From Spirochaetes bacterium RIFOXYC1_FULL_54_7 (GTDB taxonomy: Bacteria > Spirochaetota > Spirochaetia > Treponematales > UBA12059), in the NCBI GenBank assembly GCA_001830645.1, contig MIBM01000119.1, forward strand, positions 1 to 11,012: DNA of 11,012 bases, read 5' to 3'. The position numbers were made by a program, and so were the translations under genes. The notes under the pieces are model-generated. The model was given only the letters and a program-made list of their open reading frames with translations. It was not told the DNA's origin and ran no database searches. Positions 1 to 7,169 of the stretch are shown one piece after another. Positions within the stretch are counted from its first letter, which is position 1. Each line of letters starts with the position of its first letter.

Positions 1-103
1 CTGCTAGGATGGACAGCACCGGGACTGCAGCGGTCGGACAGGGGTTTTGTAAGTCCTGCCGCCGCGGCTGTAGAAGTGAAACTCTACGAGACCATTCTGG
101 GTT
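1..103. other. Short non-coding left edge, downstream of the hybrid kinase gene
   Basis: This stretch follows the TGA stop of the hybrid kinase gene in the direction of transcription. I see no convincing reading frame with a ribosome site on either strand. A weak 5-bp inverted repeat (GTAGA/TCTAC) lies near positions 70-90, but no T-run follows it, so I do not call a terminator. The operon may continue beyond the left edge. Confidence 0.4.
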
Positions 104-2008
104 TCAGCACTTACGGTCAAGAAGGGTACGTATCGCTCCTAGCAGATCCGATTCCCTGAATGGCTTTGCCAGTCGCAAATATCCTGAGTCAAGCTCCGAA
201 GCCTGCAGTTCACCGGCGTCTGCGGACAGCAGGAGAACAGGCAGGGATGGCAGGAAGACACGCAACCTTGTGGCCAGTTCCGGCCCGCGCATGAGGGGCA
301 TCAGGACATCGGTCACCAGGACATCCGGAACCTGCTCGGACCTCTCGGCCAGCAGGAGAGCCGTGCCTGGATTGTCCGCTGCTACTACTCGATAACCAGA
401 CCTATCCAGCATTGTTTCAATGATAGCCCGAACCGAATCATCATCCTCGACCAGCAAGACCCTTTCCCCCCGTCCTGATTTCTGGGCATGGGCCGGACTA
501 CTATCCTTGTCGATCGTGGTGGTTGATGAGCCGCCATCACCCTCCACCCAGGGCAGGTAGACTGTAAAGCGTGTTCCACTATGCAGGACTGTGTGCAGGG
601 CCAGATGGCCTTCCGCCTGCCTGACAATGCCAGCCACCGTAGACAGGCCCAGTCCGGTACCAACACCTGGGGGTTTGGTAGTGAAGAAAGGCTCGAAGAT
701 CCTGGGAATTATCCGGGGATCAATGCCATCACCCTCGTCTGCTATGGTGATATACGACCAGTGTCCAGGAGGGATGAGACCAAAGATACCGCGTTCCTCA
801 TGGGCCAGGACAATCGAGCCAGCCGAAATGGTGATACGGCCACCGCTGGGCATGGCATCCCTTGCATTGACCACAAGGTTGACAACCACCTGCTCCAGCT
901 TTGACCTATCCGCCCGGACTCCGCATGGCTCTTCGCCAAGGCGCTTCCGGATACCTACATCCTGGCCTATCAATCTCTCAATCATTCGTGAAAGTTCACG
1001 GACAAGATCAGTCAAGGAAAATACCGTCGGAACGGATGACTCACCCCGTGAAAAGACCAGAAGCTGTCTGGAAAGATTGGCCGCCCGTTTGGCCGCCTCT
1101 TCTATTCCGATCAGCTCCACTTTGTCTTCCATTTTGGCATTCTCGTCCATCCGGAGTAGTCGCGCATAGCCCATGATGGCTGTTATAATGTTGTTGAAAT
1201 CATGGGCAACCCCACCAGCCAAGCGTCCAAGGGCTTCCATCTTCTGCGACTGCGCAAGCTGGTCGGTCAGAGTCTTGCGTTCCGTCACGTCTATGGCATG
1301 ATACTGGTAGGCCGCCATGCCATCGTTGAGAGGGAAAGGAGCGGCGCTGATAAGCACCCACCGGGTACTACCGTCTTCCCGAGTAAAGGTTATCTCGGCC
1401 GGACCGGCAGACTGTCCTGCTGCCAGCGCCTGGTTGAAGGCATTCCGGACACCGGCATCGGTAAGGATATCGTCGATGTGCATAATGGAGCCTGCAAGCT
1501 GGCGGTAGGCATTGTTGCCCTGTACAAGAGATCCTTCTGGATCTACAAGGAAGATGGCAGCCAAAGCCTCGTCGAACAAAGCCCGGTACCGCTCCTCGCT
1601 TGAGCGCAACCGCTTCTCCATAGTCGACCGATACAGGCCTATGGCAATAGCCGTGCGGAGTTCCCGTTCATCATACGGTTTCAGGATGTAGGCATATGGG
1701 TGGGTCAGCTTGGCCCGCTCTATAGTCGGACCATCAGTATAGGCTGTCAGCAGGATTACAGGAACCGCCCAGCGCTTGAAAAGGATTGATGCAGCCTCCA
1801 CGCCGTCCATGGCTCCCTGAAGGTGTATGTCCATCAACACCAGGTCCGGCTGGTCATGCTCCACGCTTGCCAGAAGGTCTTCTGCGGCTACATACAGGCC
1901 GCATACTTCATAACCATTGCGTTGCAGGAAATTCTGGATATCGAGGGCTACTATCCTCTCGTCTTCACAAACTGCTATGCGCGGTTTGCGCCCTGGTTCA
2001 TCATCCAT
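104..2008 (-). CDS. Soluble hybrid sensor kinase: receiver-PAS-HisKA-HATPase-receiver
   Basis: This 634-residue cytoplasmic histidine kinase has no membrane segment or signal peptide. Residues 10-125 form a receiver with acidic pocket E15/D16, phospho-acceptor D60, T88 and K110. Residues about 137-245 are a PAS sensor domain ending in the usual DVTERK. The HisKA box has H269 in GGVAHDFNN. The ATP-binding domain has an N box (NLVVNARDAM, 377-386), G1 (DEGDGID), FEPFFTTK and G2 (GTGLGLSTV, 450-458). A second receiver fills 515-632 with E521/D522, D567, S595 and K615, all intact. A receiver at the N terminus usually lets another kinase control this one; the C-terminal receiver normally takes phosphate from H269. 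The ATG lies 6 bases after the preceding receiver gene with no strong ribosome site, which suggests translational coupling. The signal sensed by PAS cannot be read from sequence. Confidence 0.93.
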   Translation of the reverse strand: MDDEPGRKPRIAVCEDERIVALDIQNFLQRNGYEVCGLYVAAEDLLASVEHDQPDLVLMDIHLQGAMDGVEAASILFKRWAVPVILLTAYTDGPTIERAKLTHPYAYILKPYDERELRTAIAIGLYRSTMEKRLRSSEERYRALFDEALAAIFLVDPEGSLVQGNNAYRQLAGSIMHIDDILTDAGVRNAFNQALAAGQSAGPAEITFTREDGSTRWVLISAAPFPLNDGMAAYQYHAIDVTERKTLTDQLAQSQKMEALGRLAGGVAHDFNNIITAIMGYARLLRMDENAKMEDKVELIGIEEAAKRAANLSRQLLVFSRGESSVPTVFSLTDLVRELSRMIERLIGQDVGIRKRLGEEPCGVRADRSKLEQVVVNLVVNARDAMPSGGRITISAGSIVLAHEERGIFGLIPPGHWSYITIADEGDGIDPRIIPRIFEPFFTTKPPGVGTGLGLSTVAGIVRQAEGHLALHTVLHSGTRFTVYLPWVEGDGGSSTTTIDKDSSPAHAQKSGRGERVLLVEDDDSVRAIIETMLDRSGYRVVAADNPGTALLLAERSEQVPDVLVTDVLMPLMRGPELATRLRVFLPSLPVLLLSADAGELQASELDSGYLRLAKPFRESDLLGAIRTLLDRKC

Positions 2009-2014
2009 CGGAAG

Positions 2015-2431
2015 CTAGTTGTGGCGCTCGGCCGGCTTGATCCCGAACTTGGCCAGCTCCGATTTGATCTTCATACGATCTACCGGTTTTACGATATAGG
2101 TAGTCGCCCCGCCCTTGAAATATGCCTCGATGACGTTCTTGGGATCTTCCAGCACCGTGGTCATGACAACCCTTGTTTCGTTTATCGGAGACAGGCCGGA
2201 TTCTTTCTCAAAAGCCCTGATAAGCTTGAGAGCCTCCTGCCCATCCATCTTGGGCATCATGATACCAAGGAAAACCACATCATACGGAGCCCGCTCGGAC
2301 GTAGACATCTTGAAGGCGCTCACTGCCTCTTCTCCATCCACGACCACATCTACATGGCCATATTCCTCGAGAAGCTTCTGCATCATCCTGCGGCTTCCAA
2401 AATCATCCTCCACTACAAGTATCCTTGCCAT
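2015..2431 (-). CDS. Stand-alone CheY-like receiver lacking the phospho-acceptor Asp (Gly56)
   Basis: This 138-residue protein is a single receiver domain with no output domain. The acidic pocket (E8, D9, D10), the switch residues T91/T92 and the conserved lysine K115 in YIVKP are all present. The phospho-acceptor position, expected as FLDIMMP, reads FLGIMMP, so Asp56 is replaced by Gly (codon GGT at 2264-2266; Asp would be GAT). The protein should not be phosphorylated in the usual way and may act as a binding partner or decoy. The ATG is supported by GGAGG at 2438-2442, 6 bases upstream. It lies 16 bases after one receiver-kinase gene and 6 bases before another, so it is probably co-transcribed with both. 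One base change would restore Asp, so recent loss or a sequencing error remains possible. Confidence 0.92.
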   Translation of the reverse strand: MARILVVEDDFGSRRMMQKLLEEYGHVDVVVDGEEAVSAFKMSTSERAPYDVVFLGIMMPKMDGQEALKLIRAFEKESGLSPINETRVVMTTVLEDPKNVIEAYFKGGATTYIVKPVDRMKIKSELAKFGIKPAERHN

Positions 2432-2447
2432 ATCATGCCTCCACTCT

Positions 2448-4337
2448 TCAACTGCTTACGGTTTTGGCCAGACTTGTCAGTTCCTCAAGCCAATGTCCCG
2501 AGCCTCGGCGGGTATCCATCAGCAAGGCAAGCGCAAAACGCGCACAGGCCTGTGATCCAGACTCTGTAAAATAATCATAACTGTTTTTTGCAATCCTCTC
2601 GGCTTCGGCGGAATTCGCTGCCGAGGCAGCAGGCAGGAGTTGTGACAGAAGCCTGTCCAGCCCTTCGGCCATTCCGTTCTGCCTGGCCTCGGTCAGGGCA
2701 TCCTGTAACAAGCGCCGGTACGGCGAATCCTGGCTATCGTCTGCCTGACGGGTAGGTGGTAAACAATGGTTTTCAGGAACTGTTACCGTGCATTGTCCCC
2801 TCAAGCCTGGCTGATCCCCATGCCGGATATATGCCAGCCGGTCCATCAGACTGCACAAGGCCAGTGGATATGACATTCTGACCGGCTGTTCTGAAGAAGT
2901 ACCGTTCTGTGAAACAATGGCTATATCCAGTAAAGTCAGGCCAGACACCCCGCCACAAACAGCCTTTAAAAGATCCTGGTCTTCCTTCTTGCATCGATTC
3001 CAGTCGGCCACATCGGCAAACACCGCATCGCAGGCAAAGGCTGTTCCGTATTCTTTCATCCAGCCTGGCTTCAGCAGGTGGATTACGGCTCCGAAACGCT
3101 TGGTCCAACGTACTATTTCTTCGTAGGCAGCGCACTTTCCGAACACGCCTATGTTCATGCCTTGGATGACCTCATGGCCTTCCTGGAAGGCCGGTCTCGA
3201 ATCGAGGGGAAGCCCCATGGCCAACAAGAACTCGGACCCACCCTCTGCAGATTCCTGAAGGCCAAGACGCAGGTTCAGAAGATCGGCTATGCCCTTCACC
3301 AGAGCGAGGCCAAGGCCAAGGCCTCCTATCGCCCGGGTAGGCGAATCATCAACCTGTATGAAGCGATCGAAAATCCGCTGGCGTTTCTCGTCCGGAATTC
3401 CACGGCCGGAATCACTCACGCGTATTATCAATTCCATCGAATCCGCTCCGTCCCGGGTCAGCAGTACCCGTTCGGCGGACAGCAGCACATGGCCTGAATT
3501 GGTGAATTTCACCGCGTTGTCTACCAGGCTCTTGATGGCCGTTCCAAGCTTGGAGGCGTCAGAATGGATAACCGAAGGCAGATCAGGATCCAGGTAGAAT
3601 CGTGTTGACAAACCCTTGGCATGGGCCTCCATGGCAAAAGGTTCCCAGCAGCGCAGGAGGAAATCCTCAAGATCAAACTCCGAGTGGACGGGAATCAGGG
3701 CTCCGCTTTCCAGTTTTGTGTAGTCAAGTATACAGTTGATGATGGATTCAAGCTTGCGGGCACTCCGGGCTGCCAGCATTACATACTCCTTAAGCTCTAC
3801 ATCCTGGCCTATGGTAGCTGCCAGGTCGGTAAAACCGATGATGGCATTCAGCGGGGTCTTCAGTTCATGGCTGATGTTGGACAGGAAGCGGCTCTTGGCC
3901 CGGTCATTCTCCTCGGCTGTGGCCTTGGCCTCCAGTATTCCACATTCGTATTCAAACTTGGACAAGGCCAGCTCTATTGTTATCTTTAGTTCCCGCTCAT
4001 GATAAGGCTTGACTATGTAGCCGTAGGAACTCGAGGCCATGACCCTCTTGAGGATCTCGTCGTCGGTGAAAGCGGTAACGAAGATGATGGGTACTTCAAA
4101 GATTTCCCGGACATGGCCGGCAGCCTCGATACCATCCATCTCGCCTTTGAGTTTTATATCCATGAGCACGAGGTCTGGTCGGTGTTCATCTGCAAGCTGT
4201 ATGGCCACGGGACCGGTTACGGCAAGGCCGCAGACCTGGTAGCCGAAACCTTCCAGCCTGCAGCGCATATCCAGGGCTACGATGGTCTCGTCTTCTACGA
4301 TAAGTATCCTCAAGGCATCAGAGGGAGATTGTCTCAC
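2448..4337 (-). CDS. Soluble receiver-histidine kinase with degenerate C-terminal relay domains
   Basis: This 629-residue cytoplasmic kinase has no transmembrane segment. Residues 9-125 are a receiver with E15/D16, D60, T88 and K110 intact. A short helical linker leads to HisKA with H157 in SNISHELKTPLNAIIGF. The ATPase domain carries an N box (LVDNAVKFTNSG), G1 (SDSGRGIP, about 308-315) and G2 (GGLGLGLALV, 338-347). Residues about 394-505 look like a receiver fold that has lost its acidic pocket (VFGKC) and its lysine (MSYP in place of a KP motif); an Asp at 442 may remain at the acceptor position. Residues about 540-625 are helical and resemble HPt spacing but lack the histidine; this last reading is weak. 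Translation starts at GTG, overlapping the CheW stop in a GTGA, which implies coupling to CheW. A kinase joined this tightly to the che genes suggests a role in the chemosensory output, perhaps receiving phosphate from CheA at D60 (inference). Confidence 0.9.
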   Translation of the reverse strand: MRQSPSDALRILIVEDETIVALDMRCRLEGFGYQVCGLAVTGPVAIQLADEHRPDLVLMDIKLKGEMDGIEAAGHVREIFEVPIIFVTAFTDDEILKRVMASSSYGYIVKPYHERELKITIELALSKFEYECGILEAKATAEENDRAKSRFLSNISHELKTPLNAIIGFTDLAATIGQDVELKEYVMLAARSARKLESIINCILDYTKLESGALIPVHSEFDLEDFLLRCWEPFAMEAHAKGLSTRFYLDPDLPSVIHSDASKLGTAIKSLVDNAVKFTNSGHVLLSAERVLLTRDGADSMELIIRVSDSGRGIPDEKRQRIFDRFIQVDDSPTRAIGGLGLGLALVKGIADLLNLRLGLQESAEGGSEFLLAMGLPLDSRPAFQEGHEVIQGMNIGVFGKCAAYEEIVRWTKRFGAVIHLLKPGWMKEYGTAFACDAVFADVADWNRCKKEDQDLLKAVCGGVSGLTLLDIAIVSQNGTSSEQPVRMSYPLALCSLMDRLAYIRHGDQPGLRGQCTVTVPENHCLPPTRQADDSQDSPYRRLLQDALTEARQNGMAEGLDRLLSQLLPAASAANSAEAERIAKNSYDYFTESGSQACARFALALLMDTRRGSGHWLEELTSLAKTVSS

Positions 4338-4798
4338 GAGGCAACACCATCGGATGTAGCGGCAAACGCCGCATCCAGATCGAGGATGACCACAAAGCCA
4401 CCAGGGGTCTTGCCTATTCCCTGGATGAAGCGTGAATCCATCCGGCCCCCCAGTCTCGGGGGCGCTTCGATCATGGACTGCTCAAGGTCCATCACCTCAC
4501 GTACACCGTCCGCAAGCATGCCTATCGACAGGGCTTCACCGCTAAAATCAAGCTGCAACACAATGATGGCCGGATCAGCCTCCAGATCTACGGGAACTCC
4601 CTCCAGACGCAGGAGCGGATCAACGACAGGGATGACGCTGCCCCTGTGGTTGGTTACCCCACGGATAAACGGAAGGGCATTAGGTACCCTGGTAACCCTC
4701 TGCATCTCCAGAACCACCTCTACGCGGCCGACAGGAACGGCAAACAGTTCATCGGCCAGTACAAAAGTCAGATAGCGTCCGGAAATGGCTTCTGCCAT
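4334..4798 (-). CDS. cheW: CheW chemotaxis adaptor
   Basis: CheW is the SH3-like adaptor that links chemoreceptors to the P5 domain of CheA in the cytoplasmic arrays under the inner membrane. The 154-residue product is the usual size for a single-domain CheW. It starts with the typical strand YLTFVLADELFAVPV, continues with VEVVLEMQRVTRVPNALP, and contains the conserved core FIRGVTNHRGSVIPVVD at 44-60, a variant of the VNLRG turn. The second half (IIVLQL, GMLADGVREVMDL, FIQGIGK, GFVVILDLD) fits the family. The ATG is 5 bases after the CheY stop, with GGAG inside the end of cheY as ribosome site. Its own TGA overlaps the GTG of the next kinase. I see no receiver fusion as in CheV. Confidence 0.95.
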   Translation of the reverse strand: MAEAISGRYLTFVLADELFAVPVGRVEVVLEMQRVTRVPNALPFIRGVTNHRGSVIPVVDPLLRLEGVPVDLEADPAIIVLQLDFSGEALSIGMLADGVREVMDLEQSMIEAPPRLGGRMDSRFIQGIGKTPGGFVVILDLDAAFAATSDGVAS

Positions 4799-4803
4799 CG
4801 GAA

Positions 4804-5172
4804 TTACTCCGCGACTTTCTTGACTACTGCCAGAAGCTTGTCAGCACTGAAGGGTTTCACTATCCAGCCAGTGGCACCGGCTTCCTTGCCTTCGTTCATC
4901 TTGGTTCCCTGGGATTCGGTGGTAAGGACCAGGATAGGGACAAACTTGAATTTCGGATTCTCCCTGGCCTTGCGGATGAAGGTAATGCCATCCATGTTCG
5001 GCATGTTGACGTCGGTTATGATGCAATCGAAACGATCGGCAGAGTCCAGTTTCTGAAGGCCATCAAGTCCATCAATGGCCTCGACTGTCTCGTAGCCATC
5101 CTGCTGAAGGATATAGGTAATGCTCTGGCGTATTGCAGCTGAATCGTCAATAACAAGCAGTTTCTTGGCCAT
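4804..5172 (-). CDS. cheY: CheY response regulator, single receiver domain
   Basis: CheY takes phosphate from CheA and carries the signal to the flagellar motor or another target. The product is 122 residues, standard for CheY. It has the acidic pair D9/D10, phospho-acceptor D54 in IITDVNMPNMDG, T84/T85 and K106 in GWIVKPF. W103 sits where enterobacterial CheY has the switch tyrosine (Tyr106); GWIVKPF is common in other phyla. I chose the second of two adjacent ATGs (5172): AGGAGG at 5178-5183 is 5 bases upstream of it but only 2 bases from the first ATG at 5175. The frame stays open up to 5232, but that extension overlies the leader hairpin and adds residues with no counterpart in the family. 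The gene lies between cheB and cheW and looks fully functional. Confidence 0.94.
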   Translation of the reverse strand: MAKKLLVIDDSAAIRQSITYILQQDGYETVEAIDGLDGLQKLDSADRFDCIITDVNMPNMDGITFIRKARENPKFKFVPILVLTTESQGTKMNEGKEAGATGWIVKPFSADKLLAVVKKVAE

Positions 5173-5177
5173 CATGT

Positions 5178-5183
5178 CCTCCT
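5178..5183 (-). promoter_or_regulatory. Ribosome binding site that fixes the CheY start
   Basis: The minus strand reads AGGAGG, then five bases, then ATG (5172). This is the strongest Shine-Dalgarno match in the cluster. It supports the short CheY over a form starting at 5232. Confidence 0.8.
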
Positions 5184-5191
5184 GGTGTAAG

Positions 5192-5210
5192 GCCGCCCGA
5201 TAGCGGCGGC
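5192..5210 (-). other. GC-rich hairpin in the cheB-cheY gap
   Basis: On the minus strand a perfect 6-bp stem GCCGCC/GGCGGC encloses a 7-base loop (GCTATCG). It follows an AT-rich run containing TATATATAA (about 5211-5233) and ends 8 bases before the CheY ribosome site. No T-run follows, so it is not a typical terminator. It could mark an internal promoter leader, an RNA-processing barrier or control of CheY level; none of these is shown. Confidence 0.5.
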
Positions 5211-5234
5211 ATGTTATATATAATTTATTCACTA

Positions 5235-6305
5235 CTATTTGGCCGATCGCAGGACTTCGCCTGCAATCCGGTCCAGGGATATTACTGTATCCACTCCTCC
5301 GAGCTTGATTGCCTCGTTGGGCATACCGAAAACAATGCAGGAGGCCTCATCCTGGGCTATGGTCCTGGCTCCGGCATCATGCATTTCCTTCATGCCCCTG
5401 GCCCCGTCATCACCCATGCCCGTCATGATGACCCCGACGGTATTCTTCCCCGCATACCTGGCGGCAGAGCGGAACAGCACATCTACACTGGGTCTGTGCC
5501 TGCAGACCAGCGGCCCATCCTTGACCTCGACGTAGTACCTGGCGCCGCTCCGCTTGAGCAGGGTGTGGCGGTTGCCAGGAGCTATGAGCACCCTACCCCG
5601 TATAACCGTATCGTTGTCTTCAGCTTCCTTAACCGTTACCCTGCACAAGGTATCCAGTCTGCGTGCAAAAGCGGCCGTAAAATGCTCAGGCATGTGCTGC
5701 ACGACGACGATACCCGGTGTATCCTCTGGAAGGGCCTCCAGGAACTCGCGCAGGGCCTCTGTACCACCGGTAGACGCACCCACCACGATGATTTTCTCGG
5801 TTGTCTCTATTATGTTGCTGATTCCCGGTTTGGGCAACATGGCATCAGCTGTCAGCTTGGGGGCTACATCGCGTACCGGAGGAAGAGGTACCCGATGCCT
5901 GCCTTTGGACATATAGGCTGCCTTTACAACATCACAGATTGAAACGCGTGATTCCTCGAGGAATTGCTTGGTGCCAAGCTTTGGTTTCTGTATGATCTCG
6001 ACCGCACCATACTCCATGGCCTTTATTGCGTTGTCGGAACCGCTTTCGGTCTTGCTGGAACAGATGACCACCGGTATGGGCTTGGTTTCCATTATCTTGC
6101 GCAGGAAGGACAAGCCGTCCATTCTTGGCATCTCTACATCCGATACTATGACATCCGGCGTCACGGTCTCCATCTTCTTCAGTGCAAAAAGTGGGTCTGC
6201 CGCTACGGCTATCACCTCTATCTGAGGATCCGAATCCAGGAGATCTTTTAGGGTCTGTCGCACCACCGCCGAATCATCGACGATCATTACCTTGATGTTA
6301 GCCAT
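5235..6305 (-). CDS. cheB: CheB protein-glutamate methylesterase/deamidase
   Basis: CheB removes methyl groups from, and deamidates, glutamyl sites on chemoreceptors, giving adaptation once CheA phosphorylates its receiver. The 356-residue product has the standard two-domain form. The receiver (1-125) has D10/D11, D56 in [14 protein letters not shown]83/S84 and K107 in IIQKPK. A linker of about 40 residues leads to the methylesterase domain. There, S178 (GASTGG), H204 (VVQHMP) and D300 (MTGMGDDGA) match the Ser-His-Asp catalytic triad. The ATG has AGGA 5 to 6 bases upstream, in a 12-base gap after cheR. The frame ends TAG and is followed at once by TAG and TGA in the same frame, so termination is secure. 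Pairing with cheR next door is the classical arrangement. Confidence 0.97.
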   Translation of the reverse strand: MANIKVMIVDDSAVVRQTLKDLLDSDPQIEVIAVAADPLFALKKMETVTPDVIVSDVEMPRMDGLSFLRKIMETKPIPVVICSSKTESGSDNAIKAMEYGAVEIIQKPKLGTKQFLEESRVSICDVVKAAYMSKGRHRVPLPPVRDVAPKLTADAMLPKPGISNIIETTEKIIVVGASTGGTEALREFLEALPEDTPGIVVVQHMPEHFTAAFARRLDTLCRVTVKEAEDNDTVIRGRVLIAPGNRHTLLKRSGARYYVEVKDGPLVCRHRPSVDVLFRSAARYAGKNTVGVIMTGMGDDGARGMKEMHDAGARTIAQDEASCIVFGMPNEAIKLGGVDTVISLDRIAGEVLRSAK

Positions 6306-6317
6306 ATATATCCTAGA

Positions 6318-7169
6318 CTATAAGCGCTCATATACGGTCGGTGCAAGGCTGCGGAGGGGCAGGGACATACCAGTAAGGGTTTCGGAATGGCCCAGGATCA
6401 GGTTGCCTCCTGGTCGTAGATACCCGCACATATGGCCCAGCAAACGTTCCTGGGTAGGACGGTCAAAATAGATGATTACATTGCGGCAGAAGATGACATC
6501 GAACTTGCCATCAAAAGGAAAGTGGTCATCCATGAAATTAAGCCGGATGAATTCCACCTTGTCACGCAACTCCTTCTTGATCCTTACATCAACCTTGGAA
6601 GGATCCTTGCTGCGCAACAGGTACTTGCGTTTGAAACCCGGAGGAACGGGTATTACTTTTTCAGCATCGTATACCGCCATAAAGGCCTTCTGCAAAGCCT
6701 GTGAAGATATATCCGAAGCCAGTATGTGATAATCGAAGCCTGGATAGGTGCTTCTGAACTCTTCCAGCACCATGGCCAGTGTATAGGGCTCCTCTCCGGT
6801 GGCACAACCGGCAGACCAGAATGAAAAGAGGCTACGCCCTGGATTACGTGTCATGGCAGCGGGCAGCAGACGGTTGGACAGTATGTCGAAATGATCGGGT
6901 TCCCTGAAGAAATCGGTCTTGTTGGTGGTCACGGCATCGATCATGTGGATCATTTCAACATCGTCACCAGAAAACACACGGTCTATGTAGGTTTCAAAAT
7001 CGGGCAAGCCAAGGACACGCAAGCGCTTCTGCAGACGGCTTTCAAGCATAATACGTTTGGTATCCGGCATCCGTATGCCCAGTTCGGATTCTATGAAAGC
7101 CGAGAGGCGCCGGAATCCCCTCTCGGAGATACCGCTTCTGACCGAGCCTGTAGATTCCTGTGAGGTCAT
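6318..7169 (-). CDS. cheR: CheR chemoreceptor glutamate methyltransferase
   Basis: CheR transfers methyl groups from S-adenosylmethionine to glutamates on chemoreceptors, working against CheB. The 283-residue product has the usual length. A helical N-terminal domain (about 14-90) ends in TTNKTDFFRE. The SAM-binding domain has SAGCATGEEPYTLAM (119-133), the acidic ASDIS at 151-155, NFMD (211-214) and DVIFCRNVIIYFD (224-236). GHSE at 260-263 closes the fold. The ATG overlaps the CheA stop as ATGA, and GAGG lies 5 bases upstream inside cheA, so the two genes are translationally coupled. No TPR or other C-terminal extension is present. I see no missing catalytic motif. Confidence 0.97.
   Translation of the reverse strand: MTSQESTGSVRSGISERGFRRLSAFIESELGIRMPDTKRIMLESRLQKRLRVLGLPDFETYIDRVFSGDDVEMIHMIDAVTTNKTDFFREPDHFDILSNRLLPAAMTRNPGRSLFSFWSAGCATGEEPYTLAMVLEEFRSTYPGFDYHILASDISSQALQKAFMAVYDAEKVIPVPPGFKRKYLLRSKDPSKVDVRIKKELRDKVEFIRLNFMDDHFPFDGKFDVIFCRNVIIYFDRPTQERLLGHMCGYLRPGGNLILGHSETLTGMSLPLRSLAPTVYERL

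Noticed and set aside
1..103. A terminator or structured RNA after the hybrid kinase.
   Set aside because: Only short imperfect inverted repeats are present, with no T-run. I could not match it to any RNA family by eye.
5173..5232. A longer CheY starting at 5232.
   Set aside because: It would place the AT-rich run and hairpin inside the coding region and add about 20 residues with no CheY counterpart. AGGAGG is correctly spaced for the ATG at 5172.
1823..5942. Long plus-strand open frames of about 240-260 codons at 1823-2569, 3999-4775 and 5211-5942.
   Set aside because: All lie opposite well-recognised minus-strand domains, have no family motifs and cross gene boundaries. They are by-products of codon use.
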